Source: Moritella viscosa
GTDB taxonomy: Bacteria; Pseudomonadota; Gammaproteobacteria; Enterobacterales; Moritellaceae
DNA length: 64,000 nt
Direction of reading: 5' to 3'
NCBI GenBank assembly: GCA_000953735.1
Contig: LN554852.1
Coordinates: 2,739,846-2,803,845, forward strand
Shown here: piece by piece, positions 1 to 8,858 of the stretch
How the letters are laid out: each line of letters starts with the position of its first letter
Position numbering within the stretch: the first letter of the stretch is position 1
Made by a program: the position numbers and the translations under genes
Notes under the pieces: generated by a model
Seen by the model: only the letters and a program-made list of their open reading frames with translations
What the model was told of the DNA's origin: nothing
The model's database searches: none

Positions 1-644
1 TTCAATAAATATTTATTTTCAGAGGTTAATGGACAATGTAAACTAATCACATCACTGTGAGTAAACAGAGTATCTAGGTTGACATATTCAGCACCTAATG
101 CAATTGCATGCTCTGAAGGATAAGGGTCAGACGCTAAAATTTTACAACCAAAACCTTTAAAAATAGCCATGGTAGCAAGACCAATTTTACCTGTGCCTAT
201 AATGCCGACAGTTTTGCCGTGTAAATTGAATCCCACTAAACCGTCTAAGGAAAAGTTAGCATCACGGGTACGTTGATACGCTTTGTGAATACGACGATTG
301 AGTGTCATTAATAACGCGATGGCATGTTCGGCAACAGCCTCTGGTGAATAAGCAGGGACACGCACGATGGTGATTCCAAGTGCTTTAGCACAATCTAAAT
401 CAATGTTATTAAAGCCAGCACAGCGCATTGCTATACTCTTTATACCCATTTCATTAAGTTGAATTAAAACAGGGGCACTTAAATCATCATTAACAAATGC
501 ACAAACAGCATCATATCCTCTGGCTAATGTGGCGGTTTGTTGATTTAGCTGAGCATCAAAAAAATTAATACTGATAGGATCTGATATTAATGGCTCAAAG
601 TATTGAATATCATAATTACGGGCGCTAAACATGATAACTTTCAT
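1..644 (-). CDS. ldhA: Fermentative D-lactate dehydrogenase, N-terminal part (runs off the window)
   Basis: NAD-dependent reduction of pyruvate to D-lactate, a cytoplasmic fermentation enzyme. About 214 codons are visible of a family length near 330; the gene is cut by the left edge of the window, not by mutation. The start ATG at 644-642 begins MKVIMFSARNYD. Segments closely resemble E. coli LdhA: AMRCAGFNNIDLDCAK, VPAYSPEAVAEHAIAL and NRRIHKAYQRTRDANFSL, then the Rossmann glycine motif VGIIGTGKIG that binds NAD, and SDVISLHCPLT. The active-site Glu and His of the C-terminal half lie outside. No neighbour overlaps it; a small DUF2956-like gene follows upstream on the same strand. Family assignment is firm. 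Confidence 0.9.
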   Translation of the reverse strand, partial: MKVIMFSARNYDIQYFEPLISDPISINFFDAQLNQQTATLARGYDAVCAFVNDDLSAPVLIQLNEMGIKSIAMRCAGFNNIDLDCAKALGITIVRVPAYSPEAVAEHAIALLMTLNRRIHKAYQRTRDANFSLDGLVGFNLHGKTVGIIGTGKIGLATMAIFKGFGCKILASDPYPSEHAIALGAEYVNLDTLFTHSDVISLHCPLTSENKYLL

Positions 645-705
645 AAACGGTTCCTCATATTAATTTATGTGGCTGCTATTTGTTTGTGTGGCGAGTAAGA
701 AATGT

Positions 706-1053
706 TTAACCTATGCTAAGCACACCATTTTGTACAAGATAACCTGCAAAACCAGCCCAACTTAACGCTAATAATGCCCAAGGTAATCGACTTGAACTTG
801 ATTTTGTTTGTTCAATTTCAATCTCTGCTTCATTGTCTTTTGCTGCAGCCACGGTATTAGATCTTATTTTTTGTTTTTTTTGCTTATCAAGCTGGCGAAC
901 TTTGGCTTTATGCTGTTTTTTGTATTCAGCAATTCCCTTCTCAATACCTGCCGCGATCAATTTAGTCTGTTCTCTGCTTTGACCTGGTTTTTTTATACCG
1001 TTAGCAATACGTGTCGATTCAGTTTGCACTTCTGTTGATACTTTCTGTGTCAT
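706..1053 (-). CDS. DUF2956-like small membrane-anchored protein
   Basis: 115 residues. The N-terminal three quarters are charged and probably helical; they contain GIKKPGQSREQTKLIAAG and a Lys/Gln-rich stretch (about residues 40-65). The last 25 residues hold one hydrophobic segment (LPWALLALSWAGFAGYLV), likely a C-terminal membrane anchor. The PGQxxEQTKLIAxGI pattern is what I associate with the gammaproteobacterial DUF2956 family, whose function is unknown. It lies just upstream of ldhA on the same strand with about 60 bp between, so it could be cotranscribed, but I see no direct functional link. I do not infer a biochemical role. Confidence 0.65.
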   Translation of the reverse strand: MTQKVSTEVQTESTRIANGIKKPGQSREQTKLIAAGIEKGIAEYKKQHKAKVRQLDKQKKQKIRSNTVAAAKDNEAEIEIEQTKSSSSRLPWALLALSWAGFAGYLVQNGVLSIG

Positions 1054-1356
1054 GGATTTTTCACTCTTAATTCGGTTATCTTGATGATAAATAACTCAGG
1101 TCCATGTTGCAAGTTAGCAAGATTATATTCCAAGTTTCTTATGACCTATTTCTGGAAAACAGTGCCGTCATGTACTCTATGGAATATGTTGAAAAACAAA
1201 TAATCAAGTTAACTTATTAAGGGGTCAGTTCACCTTAGCATGCACACAGCTTAGGGCGATTACCCTAAGCCATTGATGGACAGGACTGCGTTAGATTTAA
1301 TATCTCTAACGCAGTGAACTTAGATTAGGAAAAGTATCCTGAAATATTAAATTTTG
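1054..1356. other. Intergenic region with two adjacent perfect hairpins
   Basis: No gene seen. It contains two inverted repeats close together: GCTTAGGG (1249-1256) with CCCTAAGC (1263-1270), and an 11-bp arm ACTGCGTTAGA (1285-1295) with its complement at 1305-1315. Neither is followed by a clear U-tract on either strand, so these are not obvious intrinsic terminators. They lie 3' of the epimerase gene on the minus strand. Confidence 0.6.
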
Positions 1357-2238
1357 TTAGCTAATACTAATTGCGGGAAGCACTTCTGCGAAATCATTAT
1401 CCAGCATATCTAATACACTCTCATAACCATATTTCGGCTGCCACCCTAATTCTAATTGCGCCAAACTAGAGTCATAAACTCGGTCGAGACTTTTAGGTAA
1501 ATGCCAAGTTCGATCTGCGAAGTCTTTTGCAAGCTTCGCGGCATACTCTTTTACGACATCATCAGCGTTTAGATAAAGCTGCTCACAACATGTCTTATTA
1601 AATGGTGTTTTTCCAGAAATAATATAACGTCTGAACCCCGAAAGACGTTTTTCGATGGCACAAGCATGAGCATTCGCTACATCTCGAGCATCAATGCCAC
1701 GCGTAAGACGATAGAGAGCCATTAAATTTGCAGGTTCAGGAAAGCAGCGAGACATTTGAAGTACAGTGACAGGTAAATTAAACAAGTTTGAGATATTTTC
1801 CAAAATCTGTTCTGCTTGTATCTTGGATTTGTGGTAAATCGTTTTAGGTATAGGAGTAACCGTTTCATTGACCCATCCTGCAACGTCATCAGGCGTTGAA
1901 GAAAAACCATAGAGGGCAGTAGTGCTCGTAAACACAAAATGTTTAACCCCTTTTTTTACTGCTAATAGTGCTAGCTGCTCCGTTGCTTTTATGTTGATAT
2001 CTTCGAATTCGTGCTCAGATACCAAGCCTACATGCGGCGCATGCAATGCAGCAGTATGAACAATGACATCCACATCCTCTACAGCCTCAGTTAACAAACC
2101 AATATCACGAATGTCTCCAACATAGTCTACTGTAGAGCAAGGAGTTTTATCTATTCCTACGACTTTGTGAGTCTTCATCAATTTTATATAAATTGCACGT
2201 CCTACTCGACCAGCTGATCCTGTAACTAAAATTTTCAA
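1357..2238 (-). CDS. NAD-dependent epimerase/dehydratase (extended SDR)
   Basis: 293 residues, the normal length for small extended short-chain dehydrogenase/reductases. The start shows the nucleotide-binding glycine motif TGSAGRVGRAIY (residues 6-17). An acidic residue follows beta-2 (GIDKTP), and VIVHTAALH corresponds to the conserved strand 4. The catalytic Tyr-xxx-Lys is TIYHKSK (about residues 135-141), preceded by the Ser/Thr-rich FTSTTALYG. This predicts NAD(P)-dependent oxidation, epimerisation or dehydration of a sugar nucleotide or similar substrate, but the substrate cannot be read from sequence. It stands alone, with the broken AraC gene upstream and two hairpins between them, so it may form its own transcription unit. 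Confidence 0.75.
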   Translation of the reverse strand: MKILVTGSAGRVGRAIYIKLMKTHKVVGIDKTPCSTVDYVGDIRDIGLLTEAVEDVDVIVHTAALHAPHVGLVSEHEFEDINIKATEQLALLAVKKGVKHFVFTSTTALYGFSSTPDDVAGWVNETVTPIPKTIYHKSKIQAEQILENISNLFNLPVTVLQMSRCFPEPANLMALYRLTRGIDARDVANAHACAIEKRLSGFRRYIISGKTPFNKTCCEQLYLNADDVVKEYAAKLAKDFADRTWHLPKSLDRVYDSSLAQLELGWQPKYGYESVLDMLDNDFAEVLPAISIS

Positions 2239-2423
2239 CTTTTACTACCTGTTTGAATCCAAGAGTCTATTCTATCAGTTTACGAATGGTATGGTCTTCC
2301 TCTTCGGTATTGCATTGACCAAAAAATACCGCAAACAAGTATTTATGAATTAGAAAAATTCAGTCAAAATGCTGTTACTGGATAATGTGTGAGTTTTAAC
2401 CCTAAGACTAAAAGGGGCAATTT

Positions 2424-2484
2424 CGAGTTAGCTAAGCAAGCTAACTCGTTCATAGACTAAAGTAAATGGATCATTTACTTTAGT
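2424..2484. repeat. Two consecutive perfect hairpins downstream of the AraC gene
   Basis: First hairpin: CGAGTTAGCT (2424-2433) pairs with 2439-2448 across a 5-nt loop. Second: ACTAAAGTAAAT (2456-2467) pairs with 2473-2484 across GGATC. They sit 3' of the AraC gene on the minus strand and may act as terminators or RNA-end stabilisers, although neither has a strong U-tract. The paired arrangement resembles the one at 1249-1315. Confidence 0.55.
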
Positions 2485-2513
2485 AGTTAAGTGTTTGAAT
2501 TAGAAAAGTACCA

Positions 2514-3432
2514 TTATATATCTTTCAATTTAACGTGAATTTCCATTTCAATATAACCATCAACTCTTGCATCATTGAAATAATACTCAAGCATGGGAAA
2601 CTCATCCGGTTCAAATCCACTATCAGGCAGGCAGCCAATCAGAATAGATACTCAATTGGGCCTTAATTGCCTCCTCTGGATGACCTTTATAATAAAGTAC
2701 AGCATACTTACCCTTTGGTATTTCAGATAAGGTAAATGGTGAGTTAACCTGAATATCATCGCCAATTACAATAGAAGTAGAATAACGACATTTATCTACA
2801 GGGGTAACCGTAGGGTTATCAAACGCAAAGGCAAATCGTTTTTGCTCCTCAGGTGTTATTCCGTTACCGACAGCCCAATCTATCAACTTATCCCAAGCTT
2901 TATATATGGCTTCAGCTTCATAACCTCCTGCTGAAGCTAAAGTACATACTCGCCTTTTATCAAATTCTCTTACTTCAACGTTCATAGTTGTATCCTTTAA
3001 GTTAATTGTATTCATCACTTCATGTGTGATGCGAGTAGGATACAAATCTGAGGGATTAAAATCTTTTCCATACTTGCTAGATATTTTTCCAATCTTGCTA
3101 TCTTTGACTTTATCTGGATTCCTAATTTCTGACGGACTAAAACCAAAATGAAGTCTAACGGCTTTTGAAAAGTTGGCGCTCGATGAAAAACCACTATCTA
3201 AAGCAATTTGAGTAATGGATAGTTCTGTTTTAAAAATTAGCAAATTGACAGCTTTTTCTAGCCTCCGCCTAGCTATATAATCATTAACGGTCTCACCGAC
3301 AATACCGATAAAAATACGGTGAAAGTGGAATACCGAAAAATGACTTACTTCAGCAAGGGATATTTTGTTAGCCAAATGAGCCTCAATATACTTAAGCACC
3401 CTATCAATACGAACCTTGTATGCTTTGTTCAT
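2514..3432 (-). pseudogene. AraC-family regulator with GyrI-like domain, C-terminus frameshifted
   Basis: The open frame 3432-2623 gives 269 residues: two AraC helix-turn-helix motifs (residues 1-105, e.g. SITQIALDSGFSSSANFSKAV and FGFSPSEIR) and a GyrI/AraC effector-binding domain (about 125-269, ending YYKGHPEEAIKAQLSIYSDWLPA). The frame stops early at a TGA created by a tandem 4-bp duplication (GGCAGGCAG, plus strand 2626-2634). Removing one GGCA unit joins WLP to DSGFEPDEFPMLEYYF and on to VKLKD, ending at a TAA at 2514-2516. That is the expected end of a GyrI-like domain (a final beta strand). The stored form therefore lacks about 35 residues of the ligand domain, and effector binding is doubtful; DNA binding may persist. 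A sequencing error is possible. Confidence 0.75.
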
Positions 3433-3517
3433 AATTATCTAATTCAGATTATTGTTCAGATTGAAATTATCATGGGGCCTATTCTAATTTAAAGCATATA
3501 GCGACAACGGCCACTTA

Positions 3518-3652
3518 TTATATCTGTTGCATAATTTGTTGAATGTTTAAACCTTCAACTGACCTTAGATCCTCGAAGCGTGGATTATTAATTCCAAACA
3601 ATACTGGTATTCGGCTGGGAACAAACCTATTTATATTCACGAATTTAACCAT
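3518..3652 (-). CDS. Possible 44-residue small ORF overlapping the ycjF stop
   Basis: An open frame of 44 codons begins at an ATG (3652-3650) that overlaps the last codons of ycjF (AATGGTTAA) and ends at TAA 3518-3520. It starts MVKFVNINRFVPSRIP and ends GLNIQQIMQQI. The overlap would allow translational coupling to ycjXF. I do not recognise it. It could be a real small protein, a remnant of a larger gene, or chance. Confidence 0.25.
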   Translation of the reverse strand: MVKFVNINRFVPSRIPVLFGINNPRFEDLRSVEGLNIQQIMQQI

Positions 3653-4700
3653 TCATACGTTGTATTATACGCTTTATAAAATCTTTCATTTTTGGTTTAT
3701 TCTCTGCTGAAAAACTAATCGGTCGACAAGCTGTCATCGCAGCCAAACCAATACGTGCAGTATACACCCCAGCACCAACGCCTTGACTTAAGCGAGCACC
3801 GGTTATTCCCGCTAAACTTGTTGTGCCAAATTCTTGTAACATTTCATCAAGTGCAAGTTCACTCACACCAATTAATGCCAAGTAACGGATCACGCTCTTT
3901 AATAACTTGTAACGGTTGGCCAATGAAGGTCGCATGCCATATACCTGCCCGACTTCGTCAATCATTTTCATACTACGCCATAATGCTAATAGCATATCAA
4001 CTGCCGCCCAAGGACTCGCAGCCACCACCACGCCGGTTTGTAAGCTGTGTTTAGATACACGGCGTAGTGCTTCTTTATCTAATGGTGCTAAAAACACCTG
4101 TTCAAGATGGACTATGGCTTCTTTATCACTGCTGTAATCAGGCATGGTTGTAATGCTTTTAGCCAGCAGTGACGCTTGTGGTTTACCTTTATAAAACTGC
4201 GTTAACTTAGCGATAAACCCCTTTGCTTGACCAACATCATTGGTCACTTTTAATTGCTCGGCCTTATCTTGTAACCCTGCTAACGCAGCCATATTTTCTT
4301 TGTCAGCCATAAAACTAAACATGCTACGTAAGGCCAACATAGCAACAATGATAATCAATCCTGAAAAACCAGCAGCAGCGATCCAATGCAGGGCTAAGGC
4401 GCTTTGGAATACGGTATAGATTTGCCATAACGACATCACACCAAAGATACTCGCAATACCGATAACAAACGATTTTAACCCTTTGATTGGTAATGCTTCG
4501 AGCGTTAACCCACGGTAAGTATCATCAACCACATCTTCAGCAGTAATTGATGCGGGGACTTTACTTAAGTCATTATCGAGATCGGGCATGAATATTTTTG
4601 CTTCACGGCTCACCGTCACCACAGACTCTTCTGCTTGCATATCGATGGTTTTACCCTGATTACGTGCTGTACTGCTATCCACTTGCTTGCTCATAGGCAT
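3645..4700 (-). CDS. ycjF: YcjF family membrane protein (TIGR01620/DUF697)
   Basis: 351 residues. The N-terminal ~70 residues are polar. Two hydrophobic segments follow (about 80-100, FVIGIASIFGVMSLWQIYTV; 105-130, WIAAAGFSGLIIIVAMLALR), then a soluble helical C-terminal part with SPWAAVDMLLALWRSMKMIDEV and RLSQGVGAGVYTARIGLAAM, characteristic of the YcjF/DUF697 group. E. coli ycjF is a stress-induced partner of ycjX, transcribed with or near the phage-shock genes. Here ycjF overlaps the end of ycjX by 10 bp, so the two are translationally coupled. Molecular function is not established; envelope-stress association is knowledge carried over from the homologues. Confidence 0.88.
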   Translation of the reverse strand: MPMSKQVDSSTARNQGKTIDMQAEESVVTVSREAKIFMPDLDNDLSKVPASITAEDVVDDTYRGLTLEALPIKGLKSFVIGIASIFGVMSLWQIYTVFQSALALHWIAAAGFSGLIIIVAMLALRSMFSFMADKENMAALAGLQDKAEQLKVTNDVGQAKGFIAKLTQFYKGKPQASLLAKSITTMPDYSSDKEAIVHLEQVFLAPLDKEALRRVSKHSLQTGVVVAASPWAAVDMLLALWRSMKMIDEVGQVYGMRPSLANRYKLLKSVIRYLALIGVSELALDEMLQEFGTTSLAGITGARLSQGVGAGVYTARIGLAAMTACRPISFSAENKPKMKDFIKRIIQRMNG

Positions 4701-6148
4701 TTGTCCCCTATTAATTCATTTAAAATAGTATCAATTCGAATATGTGGTAATACATCCTGATTACTGTACGACAGCCCTTGTGGTGGATTTAACAAGGGTA
4801 TTTGCCAATCTAAAAATGGCTGCCACTGTTCTTTCTCGGGGATACGCGTTGGTATGGTTGGATGAATGTAACCAATCGGTTCACCATTCACACCACGTCC
4901 CGCTATACCACGATCGCCTTGATGCTTTATTTCTTTAGAAGAACGAACCGCCGCTGTGGCTTCACAAATTGGTTGTACGCCTTCATGCTGCGCACTTTTA
5001 TAAGCTTGTTTGACAATGACACCCAATAGCTGACGAACCGCATCGTGATCCTCACTTAACACTTGATCGATTTTAGTTGCGGCAAACACAACCTTGTCTA
5101 TTTTAGGCTTAAATAATTGCACTAATCGATTTTGACGTCCATACGAAAAGCTCTCAGTAATGCTAGTTAATGCTTGGCGCATATCATCAAGATATTCAGG
5201 CCCTGAATTTAAGGTATTAACTACATCCACCAGCACTAATTGTCGGTCAATACGGCTAAAGAATGTTTTGTAAAATGGTTCAACCAAATGCTTCACATAG
5301 CCTTGATAATTACGCTGGCAATACTTGTAATAGCTGTTGTCAGCCGCACCATTAAGCACATCGTCGCTATATTGCTGACAGCCAAGTAAAGGCACGAAGT
5401 TCAATAGTTCTGTATCCTCAACCGTACCCGGTAATAAGAAACGCCCAGGTTGGATCAAACTCAAACTGCTGTGTTTATATTTACAGTCATGAAGAAACTG
5501 TACAAATTTAACGTTTAGTGATTTTAGAACGTCTTCATCAACGACTGATAATGGGTCTAGCTGTGTTAATTCGTCGAACAACTCCCCTATCAACGCCCGT
5601 CGTGGTGATACTTGATACTGCGCTTGGCATTGTTCGCTCCAACGTGCAAAGCTCATTTCACGTAAAGGTAAATCGAGTAGCCACTCGCCCGGATAATCAC
5701 GAATTTCAAGAAACAAAGAAAACTGCTCTGCTTTTAACGGATTTAAACGTCGTCCCGAACGCGATAGTCTTAATTCAAGTAAACAACCGCTAATATTAGT
5801 GGTTGATGCAGGCCATTTGGCTTCTGATTGCGTTAGACTTTGGTAGTTCTTATCATACGGAAATACCGGAATATCAGCATCCGCTAGCGGGTGCATTTTA
5901 ACACCAAGAAGACGTTCACTTAATACCGGTGAAAAACCAGCGAGGCTTGCTTTTTCATGGTGCATCAATTGATTAATTAAGCTAGTGATAAACGTCGATT
6001 TACCACTTTTACTTAAGCCTGTAATACCAATACAAAAGTAACGGTTCTGCAGCTTAGCAATACTCGCCAGCCCTTCTTCTTTAAGAGAGGTAGCTTTGCG
6101 GGATGCTTTATTCATTAATTTGGAAAATTTTTTGTCTGAGTCTCGCAT
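4691..6148 (-). CDS. ycjX: YcjX family P-loop GTPase-like protein
   Basis: 485 residues, the usual YcjX length. The Walker A/P-loop is GITGLSKSGKSTF (about residues 38-50), followed by a G-domain-like core: EIRDYPGEWLLDLPL (DxPG, switch region) and VFAATKIDQVLSEDHD (TKxD, the guanine-specificity motif, with T for N). LVDVVNTLNSGPEYLDDM and GEPIGYIHPTIPTRIP are typical YcjX segments. Crystal work on a Shewanella YcjX supports a GTP/GDP-binding fold; the cellular role remains unclear but it is induced by envelope stress in E. coli. It is the first gene of the ycjX-ycjF unit. Two tandem copies of AGTTTACTATAGATA lie upstream (6199-6231). Confidence 0.9.
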   Translation of the reverse strand: MRDSDKKFSKLMNKASRKATSLKEEGLASIAKLQNRYFCIGITGLSKSGKSTFITSLINQLMHHEKASLAGFSPVLSERLLGVKMHPLADADIPVFPYDKNYQSLTQSEAKWPASTTNISGCLLELRLSRSGRRLNPLKAEQFSLFLEIRDYPGEWLLDLPLREMSFARWSEQCQAQYQVSPRRALIGELFDELTQLDPLSVVDEDVLKSLNVKFVQFLHDCKYKHSSLSLIQPGRFLLPGTVEDTELLNFVPLLGCQQYSDDVLNGAADNSYYKYCQRNYQGYVKHLVEPFYKTFFSRIDRQLVLVDVVNTLNSGPEYLDDMRQALTSITESFSYGRQNRLVQLFKPKIDKVVFAATKIDQVLSEDHDAVRQLLGVIVKQAYKSAQHEGVQPICEATAAVRSSKEIKHQGDRGIAGRGVNGEPIGYIHPTIPTRIPEKEQWQPFLDWQIPLLNPPQGLSYSNQDVLPHIRIDTILNELIGDKCL

Positions 6149-6198
6149 ATACCTGCTTCATGATTAAAGGAAGGAGAACAATGATTACTATTAATATC

Positions 6199-6231
6199 AG
6201 TTTACTATAGATAAATAGTTTACTATAGATA
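6199..6231. repeat. Tandem 18-bp direct repeat upstream of ycjX
   Basis: AGTTTACTATAGATA occurs at 6199-6213 and again at 6217-6231, an 18-bp period. It lies 50-85 bp upstream of the ycjX start. It could be a regulator site or replication slippage; I cannot name a factor. Confidence 0.45.
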
Positions 6232-6272
6232 GGGATTATAGCCAAACCAGCTGAACCGAAGATGAATTAAGA

Positions 6273-7217
6273 TTATAATCTTAATGGCGAGATTTCCTTC
6301 CAACCATCCGTATCCTTTTCTGCCAGCGCAAACTTAAATGCATAACCAACAGAGCCGGTTTTCATTCTAAGGTCGGTGGCGACTAAACGTCCATCTACAT
6401 CTTCTAGGCGAATAAAACCATTAGTAAACCAGTTTAAAGACGCCAAAGCAGACGTTGTCACTTTAACAACGCCATATCCCAATTCTTGCTTCAGGGACAT
6501 ATCGAGAGAATTAGTCAGTACATTTAATGTCACATCATAATAAACGTTGTTATCAACCACGATAGCAATCCACCAGTTAAGGCTTGGATAAAGCGGTGAG
6601 ATAAACACTTTATCACTGGGAATACCTTTACTCTGTAAAGCCAATTCAACTTTGTTAAGCATCTGCGTTTGAATCAAGACACTCAATAATAAATAACCAC
6701 TACTTAGCATTAAGCCAATATGATTAACTCGCCTTGCTTTTCGTTGCTCCTTACTCTCTTTATCTCCTTTACCGCGCCACAGATAAATACAACCGACTAA
6801 TAATGGCAGCGTATACAAGGGATCAATTACAAATATCGAGGCGATAGAAATCGGGTGTCCCGCTAACGGCCAAAATAGCTGCGTACCATAACTGGTAAAC
6901 GCATCAAGAATAGGATGGGTAATCAAGGTTAAACAACAAAGCCAAAACAGCCGTTGGTTAGAAATGACATCGGTTTTAAATTTAAGCTTAAGTGTGGCAA
7001 AACAGATAAATGCAAAAGGAAACAACACAAATAAGGAATGTGAGAAACTGCGGTGCTCGGTGAAGCTCTCAACAGCATCAGCCGCTGGCATAAAAACATC
7101 TAAATCTGGTAATGTACCTAAGATACCGCCAATAACTAACGCACTTCGGCCTAGTTGTTTATGCCCGATAGCAGCACCAATAGCGCCACCTAATACGATT
7201 TGTGTAACAGAGTCCAT
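6273..7217 (-). CDS. YdjM/YbcI-type inner-membrane metal-dependent hydrolase family protein
   Basis: 314 residues. The N-terminus MDSVTQIVLGGAIGAAIGHK and the motifs LPDLDVF (residues 37-43), EHRSFSHSLFVLFPF (about 54-68) and THPILDAFTSYGTQLFWP (about 100-117) are the signature of the YbcI/YdjM family (Pfam PF04307). Its conserved Asp and His residues have been suggested to bind metal. At least four hydrophobic segments lie in the first 190 residues, followed by a soluble, probably periplasmic C-terminal domain of about 120 residues. Enzymatic activity has not been demonstrated for the family as far as I know. In E. coli ydjM is an SOS gene; I see no clear LexA box here. It is a single-gene unit, followed on the minus strand by ycjX. 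Confidence 0.8.
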   Translation of the reverse strand: MDSVTQIVLGGAIGAAIGHKQLGRSALVIGGILGTLPDLDVFMPAADAVESFTEHRSFSHSLFVLFPFAFICFATLKLKFKTDVISNQRLFWLCCLTLITHPILDAFTSYGTQLFWPLAGHPISIASIFVIDPLYTLPLLVGCIYLWRGKGDKESKEQRKARRVNHIGLMLSSGYLLLSVLIQTQMLNKVELALQSKGIPSDKVFISPLYPSLNWWIAIVVDNNVYYDVTLNVLTNSLDMSLKQELGYGVVKVTTSALASLNWFTNGFIRLEDVDGRLVATDLRMKTGSVGYAFKFALAEKDTDGWKEISPLRL

Positions 7218-7303
7218 GTATCGACCTTAATATAAAGTGACTTTGAGTCCTGTTATTAAATTAATCGTATTCCATCACCGAGGCAAGTTTTGCAGAGAAG
7301 CGA

Positions 7304-7340
7304 CAAACAAAAATGGCTAAGGTCTCTCAACCTTAGCCAT
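7304..7340 (-). terminator. Rho-independent terminator of rhlE
   Basis: A perfect 10-bp stem ATGGCTAAGG (7313-7322) and CCTTAGCCAT (7331-7340) with an 8-nt loop. On the minus strand the stem is followed by TTTTTGTTTG, giving a good intrinsic terminator just past the rhlE stop. Confidence 0.85.
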
Positions 7341-7384
7341 TCATATGAACGAATCTATTTATAATTTCAACGTAATCAATCGAA

Positions 7385-8674
7385 TTAACGACTTGGTTTT
7401 ACGTCTTTCTTCGCGCGATTATTCGTTTTCTTACCGTAAGAACGGTTTTTAGCACGACGTTTGTCATCAGTACGGCCATTTCCTTTACTTTTACCGCCAC
7501 TATTACGACCATCATCAGCAGGCTTGCTCAGGTCAGGTTCATAACCCGGTAACCATTGCGCCACTAAACGAGTATCAAGCAGTGTTTCAATTTCTTCTAA
7601 CAACCAGTTTTCACCAATGCTCACTAATGACGTAGCAGTACCAGATAAACCAGCACGACCTGTACGACCGATACGGTGAATGTAATCTTCTGCTTTAAAC
7701 GGTAATTCAAAGTTGATTACGTGTTTAAGTTGTTCGATATCAAGGCCACGTGCAGCCACATCAGTTGCTACTAATGCGCGTACTTTACCGTTTTTGAAAT
7801 CTTCAAGACCACGTTCACGTGCACCCTGTGATTTGTCACCGTGTACAGCGATTGTCTTAATACCATCTTTACACATTTCTTTTGCTAGGCTATCTGCGCC
7901 CTGCTTAGTACGAGTAAAGATAAGTACTTGGTGCCAGTTGCGAGAACCGATCAGGTAAGACGTTAATTCACGTTTACGATCGGTATCAACTGCATAAACA
8001 ATTTGTTCAACTTGTTCTGCTGCTGCATTACGGATATCAACTTCCACTAATAATGGATCGTTTAATAAGCTTTTACTTAATTTAAAGATCGCATCATCAA
8101 ATGTTGCCGAGAACAACATAGTTTGACGTTTTTTCGGTAGGTGCTTCAGGATACGACGAATCTCTTCCATAAAGCCCATATCTAACATACGGTCAGCTTC
8201 ATCGAATACGATCTTTTCAACAAACTCAAGTGATAGCGTTTCACGATCTAATAGATCCAATAAACGACCTGGTGTTGCTACTAAGATGTCGGCACCTTGT
8301 ACAAGCGCTTTAACTTGTGGGTTAATGCTCACGCCACCGTAAACAAGTTCAGCTGTTAATTCACTGTCTTCACTATATGTAACAAAGCTTTTGTGTACTT
8401 GCTGTGATAATTCACGCGTTGGCGTTAATACTAAAGCACGGATTTGTTTTTTAGCGGTTGAGTTAGCAGTTAACTGCTGGGCCATTAACTGGTGAATTAT
8501 AGGCAATGCAAATGCTGCCGTTTTACCAGTACCAGTTTGAGCACCACCCATAATGTCGCGCCCTTCCAGAATTGCTGGAATAGCTTGAGCTTGAATTGGT
8601 GTAGGCATTTCGTAGCCTAACTTGGTAACAGTATTAATTAAATTTTGATTAAGATTTAAAGCAGAAAAACCCAT
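7385..8674 (-). CDS. rhlE: DEAD-box ATP-dependent RNA helicase, RhlE-like
   Basis: 429 residues. It carries every core motif of the DEAD-box family: Q motif (YEMPTPIQAQAIP, about 20-32), motif I AQTGTGKT, Ia PTRELSQQ, Ib TPGRLLD, II DEAD (about 155-158), III SAT, IV LIFTRT, V ATDVAARGLD and VI HRIGRTGRAG. A basic Gly/Lys/Arg/Asn-rich tail (about 385-429) probably binds RNA. The start MGFSALNLN and the lack of extra domains fit RhlE rather than SrmB, DbpA or CsdA. RhlE acts in ribosome maturation and RNA decay, and such helicases are often important in cold-adapted bacteria. Single-gene unit with its own terminator at 7304-7340. Confidence 0.88.
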   Translation of the reverse strand: MGFSALNLNQNLINTVTKLGYEMPTPIQAQAIPAILEGRDIMGGAQTGTGKTAAFALPIIHQLMAQQLTANSTAKKQIRALVLTPTRELSQQVHKSFVTYSEDSELTAELVYGGVSINPQVKALVQGADILVATPGRLLDLLDRETLSLEFVEKIVFDEADRMLDMGFMEEIRRILKHLPKKRQTMLFSATFDDAIFKLSKSLLNDPLLVEVDIRNAAAEQVEQIVYAVDTDRKRELTSYLIGSRNWHQVLIFTRTKQGADSLAKEMCKDGIKTIAVHGDKSQGARERGLEDFKNGKVRALVATDVAARGLDIEQLKHVINFELPFKAEDYIHRIGRTGRAGLSGTATSLVSIGENWLLEEIETLLDTRLVAQWLPGYEPDLSKPADDGRNSGGKSKGNGRTDDKRRAKNRSYGKKTNNRAKKDVKPSR

Positions 8675-8804
8675 AATGACCTTACTAAATACAACAACAA
8701 AAACGACATGCCGCGCAGTTTAGCAGAAGTATTACAAGATTGCAGATAAAGTAGGTAAAGTAGGTAAAGCAATGATTTTAAGAACTAGTGGCGAATTTAT
8801 GCAT

Positions 8805-8833
8805 ATAAAAAAACCAACCGCTTTAACGATTGG
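8805..8833 (-). terminator. Rho-independent terminator of the outer-membrane barrel gene
   Basis: Reading the minus strand, CCAATCG-TTAAAG-CGGTTGG (8833-8814, one G-T pair) is followed by seven T. It lies 25 bp past the stop of the barrel gene. Confidence 0.8.
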
Positions 8834-8858
8834 CTATCACTTAATGCATTAGTTAAGT

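Noticed and set aside
8749-8770. Short tandem GTAGGTAAA repeat after rhlE start
   Set aside because: Only two or three degenerate units with no nearby function; probably slippage.
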